Origin: Enterococcus rivorum
GTDB taxonomy: Bacteria > Bacillota > Bacilli > Lactobacillales > Enterococcaceae
Assembly (NCBI RefSeq): GCF_001742285.1
Contig: NZ_MIEK01000004.1
Span: forward strand, 1 to 64,000
Reading direction: 5' to 3'
Length of the DNA: 64,000 nucleotides
The notes beneath the pieces were generated by a model. That model worked only from the letters and a program-made list of their open reading frames with translations. It ran no database searches and was not told where the DNA came from. The position numbers were made by a program, and so were the translations under genes. Below are positions 51,472 to 60,790 of the stretch, one piece after another (position 1 is the stretch's first letter; every line of letters begins with the position of its first letter).

Positions 51472-52491
51472 ATGGGATCATCAGAAAAAGAAACAATCGT
51501 TAGTAAAAATGCTAATAACTCATCACTTAAGCAATTCTTATCTGAATATTTAATTGTGTTCGTTTTAGCTGCAATGGTAGCCATTTTAACTGGCCTTAAT
51601 CCAAACTTTTTATCACTGAATAATATTTTGAATATGCTAACTCAAACAGCTATTTATGGCATCTTAGCATTAGGTATTTTTATTGTTTTGATTTCAAAAG
51701 GAATCGATTTATCCGTTGGTTCAACACTAGCTTTTGCAGGGATTTTAGCTGGAACGATTAGCCAAACTCAAAACGCTATCGACAAAATATTCCCTGGACT
51801 TGGGATGGCACCGCTTGCAGTTACCATTTTAATTACACTTGCCATTGGTGGGGTTGTCGGTATCATTAACGGTAGCCTAATTGCTTATACAGGAATTCCA
51901 CCATTTATCGCAACCTTAGGAACACAAATCGCCGTTCGGGGAGCCGCTTTAATGGTTTCAAAAGGAAAACCCGTCAGTAATATCAATCCTCAAATGAACT
52001 GGTTTGGCTCAAGAATTTTTGGAGTAATCCCTGTTCCTGTACTTATCTACGTACTAATTATCTTCATTATCTGGGTTATCATGAATTATACTAGTTTCGG
52101 TAAAAGCATCTACGCAATTGGTGGAAATGTTGAGGCTGCAGAAATTTCAGGAATAAAAGTGAAACGAAACTTAGTTTATGTCTATATGATTTCTGGCATA
52201 TTAGCTAGTGTTGCCGCACTAATCTATATTGGTCGAACAGGTGGCTCAATCCAACCTGCAGCTGGAACCATGTTTGAAACAACAGCCATTGCCGCAGCAA
52301 CAATTGGCGGGACCAGTCATAGTGGAGGAGTGGGTAAAGTTTGGGGTGCTGTAGTAGGTGCTTTAATTTTAGGCACTTTAACTAATGGCTTCACCTTGCT
52401 GGGTGTTGATGCTTACGTAAAACAAATTGTTCAAGGAGCAATTATTGTTGGAGCCGTAGTGATTGATATGAGAAAAAATAAACAAGCGTAA
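51472..52491 (+). CDS. Sugar/inositol ABC transporter permease (RbsC type)
   Basis: The 339-residue CUT2-family permease has 8-10 membrane segments and the family segments LALGIFIVLISKGIDLSVGS, GIPPFIATLGTQIAVRGAAL and TAIAAATIGGTSHSGGVGKVWGAVVGAL. It starts 14 bases after the ATPase gene, preceded by GGGAGAGAAAAGACT. It completes the importer. A 20-bp perfect hairpin follows the stop, so transcription mostly ends here. Confidence 0.92.
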   Translation: MGSSEKETIVSKNANNSSLKQFLSEYLIVFVLAAMVAILTGLNPNFLSLNNILNMLTQTAIYGILALGIFIVLISKGIDLSVGSTLAFAGILAGTISQTQNAIDKIFPGLGMAPLAVTILITLAIGGVVGIINGSLIAYTGIPPFIATLGTQIAVRGAALMVSKGKPVSNINPQMNWFGSRIFGVIPVPVLIYVLIIFIIWVIMNYTSFGKSIYAIGGNVEAAEISGIKVKRNLVYVYMISGILASVAALIYIGRTGGSIQPAAGTMFETTAIAAATIGGTSHSGGVGKVWGAVVGALILGTLTNGFTLLGVDAYVKQIVQGAIIVGAVVIDMRKNKQA

Positions 52492-52493
52492 AT

Positions 52494-52537
52494 AAACTTC
52501 CTGAAGGAATCATTGAAATGATTCCTTCAGGAAGTTT
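52494..52537. terminator. Terminator after the inositol ABC operon
   Basis: A perfect 20-bp stem (52494-52513 with 52518-52537, ends AAACTTCC/GGAAGTTT) with loop TGAA, followed by TTTTCCGCTTTTTC. It separates the convergent permease and regulator genes. Confidence 0.85.
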
Positions 52538-52587
52538 TCCGCTTTTTCTCTTTATAACTAACGAACATCCTTTTAATATTTTCGTTT

Positions 52588-53340
52588 TTAAACTAGGTAA
52601 GTAATTACACTATGATCCATGAAATACTGTTGATATTCTTCTGAAATAGGCTTATTAGTGACAATCCCTTTTAATTGATTCAGCGAGGCGTAAGAATACA
52701 ACGCTGATTTATCAAATTTACTATTATCAGCTAAAAGATAAATCGATTGCGCTCGTTTCACAATTTGTTTTTTAATCTCCCATTCTAACGGATCGGAATT
52801 AGAAAGCCCATCTCGAATAGAAAATCCGGTAGCAGCCATGAAGGCCTTATTGATATTAAACTTAGAAATCGTACTATCTTCTGCCATATTTATAAACGAA
52901 CGTGTCGCTCGCTTGTAAGTATTCCCAATCAAAATAATTTGAACATTTGAAAACTCTGTCGCTAAATTAATCGCATCTAGGTTATTCGTCAATAGCGTAA
53001 ATGGCATCTCGCGATCAACATCTAATAGTAAATTATTGGTTGTTGTACCAGAATCGATATAAATAATATCATTCGCTTCTACAAATTGACCAGCAAATTT
53101 AGCAATATGTAATTTTATATCTTGGTTATCGACCGTTCTTGTTTCAAATGTTTTCAGCGTTGAACTTTTAGCCACAACTCCACCATAGACTTTTTCTAGC
53201 ACACCTTTTTCAGCTAGAAAATTGATGTCTCTGCGAATGGTATTTTTAGAGACATTGAATTTCTCACACAATTCATCTAAAGAAACGGTCTCATGCTGAT
53301 AAACATACTCTTCTATTTGATGCAATCTGCTAATTTTCAT
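52588..53340 (-). CDS. iolR: DeoR-family repressor, IolR-like
   Basis: The 250-residue protein has a DeoR N-terminal HTH (about 1-60: ISRLHQIEEYVYQHETVSLDELCEKFNVSKNTIRRDINFLAEKG) and a DeoRC sensor domain (about 75-235) with DIIYIDSGTTT, LTNNLDAI and LLADNSKFDKSALY as the phosphosugar-binding segments. In B. subtilis the DeoR-family IolR represses iol genes and is released by an inositol-derived intermediate. Its position between the two iol operons, and the tandem IolR-like sites in their promoters, support the same role. I use the third ATG (MKISRL) with GGAGG 11 bases upstream; two earlier in-frame starts overlap or follow the ribosome site too closely. Confidence 0.82.
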   Translation of the reverse strand: MKISRLHQIEEYVYQHETVSLDELCEKFNVSKNTIRRDINFLAEKGVLEKVYGGVVAKSSTLKTFETRTVDNQDIKLHIAKFAGQFVEANDIIYIDSGTTTNNLLLDVDREMPFTLLTNNLDAINLATEFSNVQIILIGNTYKRATRSFINMAEDSTISKFNINKAFMAATGFSIRDGLSNSDPLEWEIKKQIVKRAQSIYLLADNSKFDKSALYSYASLNQLKGIVTNKPISEEYQQYFMDHSVITYLV

Positions 53341-53512
53341 AGATTTCATCACCTCCTACATCTCAATTATAATTATTTTAACACTTAACTAAAAGTTAAT
53401 CAATAATCAACATATTTTATGTGATTTTTCACAAAAAGAACTGAATGCCATCTAAATAACCACAACATTTTTGAATTCCCTACAATTTAAAGGGCATATT
53501 TTGGATAACACA

Positions 53513-53562
53513 TTGACATATTTATCAGATTAGCATAGAATATAACCAAAACATACCAACAA
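53513..53562 (+). promoter_or_regulatory. Promoter and operator of the iolA-G operon
   Basis: TTGACA (53513-53518) and TAGAAT (53536-53541) are 17 bases apart. TAACCAAAACA (53543-53553) and then TACCAACAA follow the -10, a weaker match to the tandem repeat seen before the ABC genes (48908-48929), with ACCAA repeated 10 bases apart. The -10/operator stretch TAG-ATATAACCAAAA is shared by both promoters. Confidence 0.7.
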
Positions 53563-53580
53563 TTTGACGGAGGTAGAAAA

Positions 53581-55041
53581 ATGAGTACAATTAGAAAGCT
53601 AAAGAATTATGTCAATGGTCAATGGATTGAAAGTAAAACAGATTTTTATGAAGACGTTTACAACCCAGCAACTAAAGAAGTCCTAGCACAAGTACCTCTA
53701 TCCACTAAAGCCGAAGTAGCAGAAGCAGCGGAAATAGCTGAAAAAGCATTTGCTACATGGAGTCGCGTAGCAGTTCCTCGGCGAGCAAGAGTTTTATTTA
53801 AATTTCAACAACTAGTGATAGAAAATAAAGAAGAGTTAGCAAAACTAATCACCTTAGAAAACGGAAAAGCACTTTCTGAAGCAAGAGGAGAAGTACAAAG
53901 AGGAATTGAAAATATTGAGTTTGCTGCTGGAGCGCCAACGTTAATGATGGGTGATTCACTAGCAACAATTGCTACGGATGTTGAAGCAGTCAATTATCGT
54001 TATCCTATTGGTGTTGTTGGTGGCATTACTCCGTTTAATTTTCCGATGATGGTTCCTTGTTGGATGTTTCCTATGGCAATTGCAGTTGGTAATACGTTTA
54101 TTTTGAAACCTAGTGAAAGAACACCTTTACTGACAGAAAGATTAGTAGAACTCTTTTCCGAAGCGGGTTTGCCTAAGGGCGTACTAAATATTGTCTATGG
54201 CGCCCATGACGTAGTAAATGAAATTTTGGAAAACAAACAAATTAAAGCGATTTCATTTGTAGGATCTAAATCTGTCGGACAATATATTTATCGCAAAGGT
54301 AGTGAACATCTGAAACGAGTTCAGTCCTTAACTGGAGCTAAAAATCATACCATCGTTCTAAAAGATGCCGCTTTAAACGATTCTGCAGAAGCAATCCTAG
54401 CAGCAGCCTTCGGTTCAGCTGGCGAACGGTGTATGGCAGCGGCTGTAGTCGCTGTAGAAGAAGAAATTTACGACTCATTCCTAAAATTACTAACAGAAAA
54501 GGCGCAAGCAATCCGCATCGGAAACGGTCTTGACGATGGTGTCTTTTTAGGTCCAGTCATTCGAGAAGAAAATCTTAAAAAAACGATTGGCTATATCGAA
54601 AAGGGTGTTGCTGAAGGTGCACAACTACTTCTAGATGGTCGAAAAAACGCTCCATCAGAAGGTTACTTTATCGGGCCAACCATTTTTGAAAACGTAACAA
54701 CCGATATGACCATTTGGCAAGAAGAAATTTTCGCTCCTGTTTTGTCTATCATGAAAATCAAGAATGTTCAAGAAGGTGTCGAAATTGCTAATCAGTCAGA
54801 ATTTGCTAACGGTGCTTGTCTGTTTACAAATAACGCTTCCGCTATTCGCTACTTCCGCGAAAGCATCGATGCTGGTATGTTAGGAATCAATTTAGGCGTA
54901 CCCGCTCCAATGGCCTTTTTCCCCTTCTCAGGATGGAAAGATTCTTTTTACGGTACATTACATGCAAATGGAAAAGACGGCGTCGACTTCTATACCCATA
55001 AAAAAGTAGTGACTGCCCGTTATCCGGAACAAGATATTTAA
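53581..55041 (+). CDS. iolA: Methylmalonate-semialdehyde dehydrogenase (acylating)
   Basis: The 486-residue aldehyde dehydrogenase converts malonate semialdehyde to acetyl-CoA and CO2, the last step of inositol breakdown. Family features are present: [27 protein letters not shown], and the catalytic cysteine in [11 protein letters not shown] (near residue 285), with the GERCMA arrangement of IolA/MmsA rather than other ALDHs. The general-base glutamate position is occupied differently (SLTGAKNH), as in other CoA-acylating MMSDH enzymes. The ATG follows GGAGGTAGAAA. It is the first gene of the catabolic operon. Confidence 0.93.
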   Translation: MSTIRKLKNYVNGQWIESKTDFYEDVYNPATKEVLAQVPLSTKAEVAEAAEIAEKAFATWSRVAVPRRARVLFKFQQLVIENKEELAKLITLENGKALSEARGEVQRGIENIEFAAGAPTLMMGDSLATIATDVEAVNYRYPIGVVGGITPFNFPMMVPCWMFPMAIAVGNTFILKPSERTPLLTERLVELFSEAGLPKGVLNIVYGAHDVVNEILENKQIKAISFVGSKSVGQYIYRKGSEHLKRVQSLTGAKNHTIVLKDAALNDSAEAILAAAFGSAGERCMAAAVVAVEEEIYDSFLKLLTEKAQAIRIGNGLDDGVFLGPVIREENLKKTIGYIEKGVAEGAQLLLDGRKNAPSEGYFIGPTIFENVTTDMTIWQEEIFAPVLSIMKIKNVQEGVEIANQSEFANGACLFTNNASAIRYFRESIDAGMLGINLGVPAPMAFFPFSGWKDSFYGTLHANGKDGVDFYTHKKVVTARYPEQDI

Positions 55042-55083
55042 AACGACTGCCTTTTTAAAACGAACTTCTAGAAGGAGAAAAAA

Positions 55084-55899
55084 ATGAACTTGCAAATAAA
55101 ACCAATCAACTATTCCTTGAATCATCAAATAAATTTACTGCACTCTGTCACTAGAAAAAATAGTGGTCTAGAGTATATTGAAGTAAAAGTTTTAGAGTTA
55201 AAAGAAGCAACTGAAATGGAAGAAATCAATCCAGACTTAGAACTTTGTCTCGTAGCCTTAACTGGAAAAATAACCGTATTAACACCAGGGAATACTTTTG
55301 AACATTTAGGTACTCGACAAACTGTTTTTGATAAAATCCCTACCGACAGCGTTTATGTTGGTATCGGTGAAAAAATAAAAATCATTGCTGAAAGCGACTG
55401 CCGACTATTGTTTGCTTATGCACCAACAAAGAAAAAATTACCAACCACGCGAATTAAGCATGCCTCTAGCAGCATTGAACAAAGAGGGAAATACCAAAAC
55501 CAACGTCTTGTTCAAAATATTTTAACAGATCAAGACACAATTAGTGACAAGCTGTTGGTTGTAGAAGTTTATACTAACGGAGGAAATTTTTCGAGCTACC
55601 CTCCACATAAGCACGATCAAAATGCTTTACCTAACGAATCCCTATTGGAAGAGACCTACTATCATGAAATTGATCCTCAACAGGGCTTTGTTTTCCAAAG
55701 AGTTTATACGGATGATCGCTTAATCGATCAAGCAATGGCTGTTGAAAATAAGGACATCGTGCTTGTTCCTAAAGGTTATCATCCGGTCGGAGTGCCTGAT
55801 GGCTATACCTCTTACTATTTAAACGTGATGGCTGGACCAGAAAAAAAATGGGTTTTCCACGACGATCCCGCACATAGTTGGATACTTGAAAGAAAATAA
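55084..55899 (+). CDS. iolB: 5-deoxy-glucuronate isomerase
   Basis: The 271-residue double-cupin enzyme converts 5-deoxy-glucuronate to 2-deoxy-5-keto-gluconate. The metal-binding motif is clear: SSYPPHKHDQ with LEETYYHEIDPQQGFVFQRVYTD, then VLVPKGYHPVG and YLNVMAGP. These match the iolB family (KduI/IolB). The gene lies between iolA and iolC with a 42-base gap that holds GAAGGAG. Confidence 0.93.
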   Translation: MNLQIKPINYSLNHQINLLHSVTRKNSGLEYIEVKVLELKEATEMEEINPDLELCLVALTGKITVLTPGNTFEHLGTRQTVFDKIPTDSVYVGIGEKIKIIAESDCRLLFAYAPTKKKLPTTRIKHASSSIEQRGKYQNQRLVQNILTDQDTISDKLLVVEVYTNGGNFSSYPPHKHDQNALPNESLLEETYYHEIDPQQGFVFQRVYTDDRLIDQAMAVENKDIVLVPKGYHPVGVPDGYTSYYLNVMAGPEKKWVFHDDPAHSWILERK

Positions 55900-55911
55900 G
55901 GAGAGAAAAAA

Positions 55912-56880
55912 ATGACAAAAAAATTTGATTTAATCGCTATCGGTCGTGCTTGCATTGACCTAAACGCTGTTGAATATAATCGCCCTATGGAAGAAACGAT
56001 GACCTTCAAAAAATACGTAGGAGGATCGCCTGCAAACATCGCAATCGGTGCCGCGAAACTAGGCCTTAGCGTTGGTTTTATCGGAAAATTAGCTAACGAT
56101 CAACACGGTAATTTCATCCGACAATATATGAATGAATCAGGTGTAGACACTTCCAACATGATAACAGACGATGCAGAGCATAAAACTGGTTTAGCTTTTA
56201 CAGAAATCAAAAGCCCACAAGAATCTAGCATTTTAATGTACCGTGACGAAGTGGCTGATTTATATTTAGCTCCTGAAGAAATTTCAGAAGCTTATATTAA
56301 AGAAACCAAAATGTTACTAATTTCCGGAACAGCTTTAGCTCAAAGCCCATCAAGAGAAGCTGCTTTAAAAGCGATTGAATTAGCCAGAAAAAACCATGTG
56401 AAAGTCGTGTTTGAATTAGATTACCGTCCCTATACATGGAAATCTAAAGAAGAAACAGCTGTTTACTTGACCTTAGCGGCTCAAAAATCAGATCTCGTGA
56501 TTGGTACTAGAGACGAATTTAACAGTTTAGAAAATAGCCTGTCCGGTGACAATGATGCTACCGTCAACAGCCTTTTCCAACACTCACCAGAATTAATTAT
56601 TATTAAACACGGTGTAGACGGTTCTTACGCTTACACAAAAAATGGGGATGTTTATCGAGGGTATGCCTACAAAGCAAAAGTCTTAAAAACCTTTGGAGCT
56701 GGTGATTCCTATGCTGCTGCACTCCTCTATGCTCTCAGCAAAGATAAAGGGATTGAGACTGCCCTTAAATTTGGAAGTGCTTCTTCAGCAATCGTTGTCA
56801 GTAAACACAGTTCCTCTGAAGCGATGCCAACAGTCACAGAAATAGAGGCGTTAATCGAAGAACAAGACGGAGGAAAGTAA
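55912..56880 (+). CDS. iolC: 5-dehydro-2-deoxygluconokinase
   Basis: The 322-residue PfkB-family kinase phosphorylates 2-deoxy-5-keto-gluconate. The PfkB signatures are present: GGSPANIAIGAAKLG near residue 42 and the catalytic-base/anion-hole motif TFGAGDSYAAALLYAL near 263. DLIAIGRACIDLNAVEYNRPMEE at the N-terminus is typical of IolC. It begins 12 bases after iolB and ends one base before iolD. Confidence 0.93.
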   Translation: MTKKFDLIAIGRACIDLNAVEYNRPMEETMTFKKYVGGSPANIAIGAAKLGLSVGFIGKLANDQHGNFIRQYMNESGVDTSNMITDDAEHKTGLAFTEIKSPQESSILMYRDEVADLYLAPEEISEAYIKETKMLLISGTALAQSPSREAALKAIELARKNHVKVVFELDYRPYTWKSKEETAVYLTLAAQKSDLVIGTRDEFNSLENSLSGDNDATVNSLFQHSPELIIIKHGVDGSYAYTKNGDVYRGYAYKAKVLKTFGAGDSYAAALLYALSKDKGIETALKFGSASSAIVVSKHSSSEAMPTVTEIEALIEEQDGGK

Positions 56881-56881
56881 G

Positions 56882-58795
56882 ATGACAGAGACAATCCGAT
56901 TGACTACAGCGCAAGCCTTGATTAAATTTTTAAATCAACAGTACATTGAAATTGATGGCAAAAAAAGCCTGTTTGTTGAAGGAATTTTCCATATTTTTGG
57001 TCATGGAAATGTTTTAGGCTTAGGACAAGCGTTACAAGAAGATGCTGGACACTTAAACCTCATTCAAGGAAAAAATGAACAGGGAATGGCTCAAGCTGCG
57101 ATTGCTTTTTCAAAAGAAAAGCTCAGAAGGAAAATCTACGCTGTTACTACTTCTGTAGGACCTGGTGCAGCCAACCTAGTGACTGCTGCTGGAACTGCTC
57201 TTGCAAACAACATTCCTGTCCTGTTATTACCAGGAGATACGTTTGCCAGCCGCCAACCTGATCCTGTTTTACAACAAGTAGAACAAAATCAAAGTGCAGC
57301 AATTACCACAAATGATGCATTGAAGCCTCTGTCTCGCTATTGGGATCGCATTACTCGCCCAGAACAATTGATGAGTGCCTTAATTCGTGGGTTTGAAGTA
57401 TTAACTGACCCAAGCCAAGGTGGCCCTGTAACTATCGCCCTTTCTCAAGATGTTGAAGGCGAATCCTATGACTATCCCATCGAGTTTTTTCAGGAAAGAG
57501 TTCACTATCTTGATCGACAAAAACCAACAGAACGCGAATTGAAAGGTGCCTTAGAACGGATCAAGCAAAGTAAGAAACCACTAATTATTGTTGGTGGAGG
57601 CGCGAAATATTCTGGGGCGGGAGAGATTTTAAAGCAACTTGCAGAAAAGCACTCGATTCCTTTGGTAGAAACACAAGCTGGAAAATCTACGGTGCCAAAT
57701 ACCTTTATTCATAATCTTGGCGGGGTAGGTGTAACAGGGACTTTGGCGGCGAATAAAGCGGCTCAACAGGCAGACCTAATTATCGGCGTGGGAACGCGTT
57801 ATACAGATTTTACTGCTTCCTCAAAGTCAGCCTTCAATTTTGAACAAGCCAGCTTTTTAAATATCAATGTCTCTAGAATGCAAACGTATAAATTCGATGG
57901 CTTCCAAATCGTCGCTGATGCCAAAGAAGCACTGACTGCTATCGCAGAAAAGCTCGGTGACTACCGAAGTCAATTCCAAAAAGAGTACCAAGAATTCCGA
58001 AACGAATGGTATGAGGAAAGAAATCGCTTAGGCTCCATTACTTTTACCCGTGATACCTTCACCCCAGAAGTTTCAGAACATTTTACACAAGAAAAGCTCA
58101 ATCACTATGCTGATAGTTTAGAGACGGAATTGCCACAAACAACCGCCTTAATTAAATTTAATGATTGGGTAGATGAAAATAGCATCGTCGTTGGTGCATC
58201 CGGCTCTTTACCAGGAGATATGCAACGGATTTGGGAAGCTAAAGCCCCTAATTCTTACAACATGGAATATGGCTACTCTACCATGGGCTATGAAATTGCC
58301 GGGGCATTCGGGGCAAAAATAGCCCATCCTGAAAAAGAAGTCTACGCAATGGTGGGCGATGGTAGCTTTCACATGCTTCATTCTGAATTTGTCACCAGCA
58401 TCCAATACGGAAAAAAAATTAATTTGATGCTTTTTGACAACTCTGGATTTGGTTGTATCAATAACTTGCAAATGAACAATGGCAGTCCGACATTCGGAAC
58501 AGAATTTCAATGTTATGACGGTCAATTACTAACAGTCGATTTTGCAAAAATAGCGGAAGGATATGGCGGCAAAGGCTACACTGTTAGTTCTGTTCCACAA
58601 TTATTAACTGCTTTAGATGAAGCGAAAAAACAAACCACTTCCACTCTCATTCATATTAAAGTTTTACCAAAAACCATGACTGAAGGCTATGAAAGCTGGT
58701 GGAACACCGGAATTGCGGAAATTACCAAGGAAGGATACACGCAACCTTCTCTAAAAATCAAAAAAGACATGCTAAAAAAAGCCAAACTGTACTAG
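56882..58795 (+). CDS. iolD: 3D-(3,5/4)-trihydroxycyclohexane-1,2-dione hydrolase
   Basis: The 637-residue thiamine-diphosphate enzyme opens the trione ring. The catalytic glutamate is in GKNEQGMAQAAIAF (about 72-85), and the ThDP/Mg motif is GDGSFHMLHSEFVTSIQYGKKINLMLFDNSGFGCIN (about 487-522, GDG...N). FASRQPDPVLQQVEQ and YEIAGAFGAKIAHPEK are family segments. The length agrees with IolD of Bacillus. It follows iolC by one base, so the two are coupled. Confidence 0.94.
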   Translation: MTETIRLTTAQALIKFLNQQYIEIDGKKSLFVEGIFHIFGHGNVLGLGQALQEDAGHLNLIQGKNEQGMAQAAIAFSKEKLRRKIYAVTTSVGPGAANLVTAAGTALANNIPVLLLPGDTFASRQPDPVLQQVEQNQSAAITTNDALKPLSRYWDRITRPEQLMSALIRGFEVLTDPSQGGPVTIALSQDVEGESYDYPIEFFQERVHYLDRQKPTERELKGALERIKQSKKPLIIVGGGAKYSGAGEILKQLAEKHSIPLVETQAGKSTVPNTFIHNLGGVGVTGTLAANKAAQQADLIIGVGTRYTDFTASSKSAFNFEQASFLNINVSRMQTYKFDGFQIVADAKEALTAIAEKLGDYRSQFQKEYQEFRNEWYEERNRLGSITFTRDTFTPEVSEHFTQEKLNHYADSLETELPQTTALIKFNDWVDENSIVVGASGSLPGDMQRIWEAKAPNSYNMEYGYSTMGYEIAGAFGAKIAHPEKEVYAMVGDGSFHMLHSEFVTSIQYGKKINLMLFDNSGFGCINNLQMNNGSPTFGTEFQCYDGQLLTVDFAKIAEGYGGKGYTVSSVPQLLTALDEAKKQTTSTLIHIKVLPKTMTEGYESWWNTGIAEITKEGYTQPSLKIKKDMLKKAKLY

Positions 58796-58842
58796 GGTAG
58801 GTTTGAAAATACACCCTAGTCTAACCACAAGGAGTGATACTT

Positions 58843-59865
58843 TTGCCAACAGAAATTAAATTAGGGATTGTCGGCTTAGGCCGTCTGGGAAAAATCCATG
58901 CTGACAATCTAGTGAGAAATGTGCCTGGCTGTCGTCTAATTGCAGCTTGTAGTGTTGTGCCAGAAGAGCTGACTTTCGCTAAAAATAGCTTACAGGTCAC
59001 CGAACTTTATTCTTCTTATGATGAAATGTTGGCATCTTCTTCCATCGATGGTGTCGTTATCGTCTCTCCCTCTGGTTTTCACGTAGAGCAAATCACTAAG
59101 GCTATTAGAAAAAAGCTTCATGTTTTTTGTGAAAAACCAATCGGGCTGGATATTCCTGAAATCGAAAAGGTAGTAGACCTGATTCAAGAACATCCTAAAC
59201 AAATTTTTATGCTAGGATTCATGAGACGTTACGATGATTCTTATCGTTACGCAAAAAAACTAGTCGATCAAGGAAACATCGGAGAACTTTCTGTCATTCG
59301 TTGTTATGGAATCGACCCTAGTTCTGGAATGGAGAGCTTCGTGAAATTTGCGAAAGCAAGCAACAGCGGTGGTCTTTTTGCTGACATGTCTATTCATGAC
59401 ATCGATTTAGTTCGATGGTTTTCAAAAACAGAAGTCAAAAAGGTTTGGGCTTTGGGAAAAAATGCGGCTTACCCTGAACTAGATGAAGTTGGAGAATTAG
59501 AAACTGGTGCGGCTATGCTAGAGTTACAAGACAAAACCATTGCTTTAGTGGTTGCTGGACGGAACGCTGCTCATGGGTATCACGTTGAAACTGAACTAAT
59601 TGGTACCAAAGGAATGGTGCGAATTGCTAATGTTCCTGAAAAAAACTTAGTGACTATTTACGATGAACATGGTGCGATCCGCCCTACGTCTCAAGATTTT
59701 CCTGAACGTTTCAAACAAGCTTTTATCAGCGAAATGAACGAATTTGTTGCTTGCATTAGAGAAAAACGTCAACCGGAAGTCACTCCTTTAGATGGCTTAG
59801 AAGCAACGAAAGTCGCAGCCGCCTGTAAAAACTCTTGGCAAACCAATCAACTAATCGACCTGTGA
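58843..59865 (+). CDS. Gfo/Idh/MocA-family inositol dehydrogenase (second IolG-like)
   Basis: The 340-residue oxidoreductase has an N-terminal NAD-binding fold (LGIVGLGRLGKIHADNL) and the C-terminal Gfo/Idh domain, with FCEKPIGLD (the catalytic lysine EKP motif, near residue 93) and DMSIHDIDLVRW (catalytic Asp-His, near 170). It is related to the IolG at the end of the operon but clearly diverged. It may oxidise another inositol isomer or a related polyol; scyllo-inositol or D-chiro-inositol are possibilities by analogy. I start it at the TTG of MPTEIK with AAGGAG 8 bases upstream; the GTG three codons earlier lies within that ribosome site. Confidence 0.88.
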   Translation: MPTEIKLGIVGLGRLGKIHADNLVRNVPGCRLIAACSVVPEELTFAKNSLQVTELYSSYDEMLASSSIDGVVIVSPSGFHVEQITKAIRKKLHVFCEKPIGLDIPEIEKVVDLIQEHPKQIFMLGFMRRYDDSYRYAKKLVDQGNIGELSVIRCYGIDPSSGMESFVKFAKASNSGGLFADMSIHDIDLVRWFSKTEVKKVWALGKNAAYPELDEVGELETGAAMLELQDKTIALVVAGRNAAHGYHVETELIGTKGMVRIANVPEKNLVTIYDEHGAIRPTSQDFPERFKQAFISEMNEFVACIREKRQPEVTPLDGLEATKVAAACKNSWQTNQLIDL

Positions 59866-59882
59866 TAGAAAGGACAAAAACA

Positions 59883-60770
59883 ATGGAAAATATTCAATTA
59901 GGAATCGCTCCAATCGCTTGGACCAATGATGACATGCCTGAATTAGGCGCAGAAAACACCTTCGAACAAACCATTAGCGAAATGGCTTTAGCTGGATTTA
60001 AAGGAACCGAAATTGGGAACAAATATCCTAAAGAGCCTAGTGTCTTAAAAAAATATTTAGACCTTCGCGGATTGCAAGTAGCTAGTGCTTGGTTTAGTGC
60101 CTTTTTAACGACCAAACCATATGAAGAGACCGAACAAGCATTCATTAAGCATCGAGATTTCCTCCATGCGATGGGGGCAAAAGTGATTGTTGTTTCTGAA
60201 CAAGGAAGAAGTATTCAAGGCCAAATGGAGACCCCTGTTTTTGATCAAAAACCAATTTTTACTGACGAAGAATGGCACCACTTAACAACTGGACTAGAAA
60301 AACTAGGAACTGTCGCTGCCGAAAAAGGGATGACCCTTGTCTACCATCATCACATGGGGACTGGCGTGCAAACAACTACTGAAATTGAGCGCCTGATGGA
60401 TAACACTGATCCAAGCAAAGTCTCTTTACTTTACGATACAGGGCATTTAGTTTTCTCTGGTGAAGAACCTCTGACACTTTACAATCAGTATAAAGAACGA
60501 ATCAAGCATATTCATTTCAAAGACATCAGAGAAAATGTTGCACAAGAAGTAACCCGTCAGCATGATAGTTTTTTAACAGGCGTAAAAAAAGGAGTGTTTA
60601 CTGTTCCTGGTGACGGAATGATTGATTTCCGTCCGATTATGTCAGCTATTTTAGAAAGCGATTACCGTGGTTGGATTGTGGTTGAAGCTGAGCAAGATCC
60701 TGCCAAGGCTAATCCATTAGAGTATGCTATCAAAGCTAGAAAATATATTAAGGAGATAAGTGGTATTTAA
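59883..60770 (+). CDS. iolE: Inosose dehydratase (2-keto-myo-inositol dehydratase)
   Basis: The 295-residue TIM-barrel metalloenzyme of the AP-endonuclease-2 superfamily removes water from 2-keto-myo-inositol. GIAPIAWTNDDMPELG at the N-terminus, GFKGTEIGNKYP, VYHHHMGTGVQT, LLYDTGHLVFSG and GWIVVEAEQDP (metal-ligand and catalytic segments) match IolE closely. The start is the ATG of MENIQLG with AAAGGA 8 bases upstream; a longer frame overlaps the end of the preceding gene. A hairpin just past its stop may help translate the next gene. Confidence 0.94.
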   Translation: MENIQLGIAPIAWTNDDMPELGAENTFEQTISEMALAGFKGTEIGNKYPKEPSVLKKYLDLRGLQVASAWFSAFLTTKPYEETEQAFIKHRDFLHAMGAKVIVVSEQGRSIQGQMETPVFDQKPIFTDEEWHHLTTGLEKLGTVAAEKGMTLVYHHHMGTGVQTTTEIERLMDNTDPSKVSLLYDTGHLVFSGEEPLTLYNQYKERIKHIHFKDIRENVAQEVTRQHDSFLTGVKKGVFTVPGDGMIDFRPIMSAILESDYRGWIVVEAEQDPAKANPLEYAIKARKYIKEISGI

Positions 60771-60779
60771 AAACCACTT
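60758..60779 (+). promoter_or_regulatory. Hairpin between the iolG ribosome site and its start codon
   Basis: AAGTGGT (60758-60764) pairs with ACCACTT (60773-60779). AAGGAG (60750-60755) lies just before it and the iolG ATG (60791) just after it, 35 bases from the SD. Folding would bring the SD to about 13 bases from the ATG. Confidence 0.5.
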
Positions 60780-60790
60780 CACAAAAAAAG

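Noticed and set aside
58208-58525. Minus-strand open frame of 105 codons inside iolD.
   Set aside because: It is an antisense shadow of the conserved thiamine-diphosphate domain of iolD, without a ribosome site.
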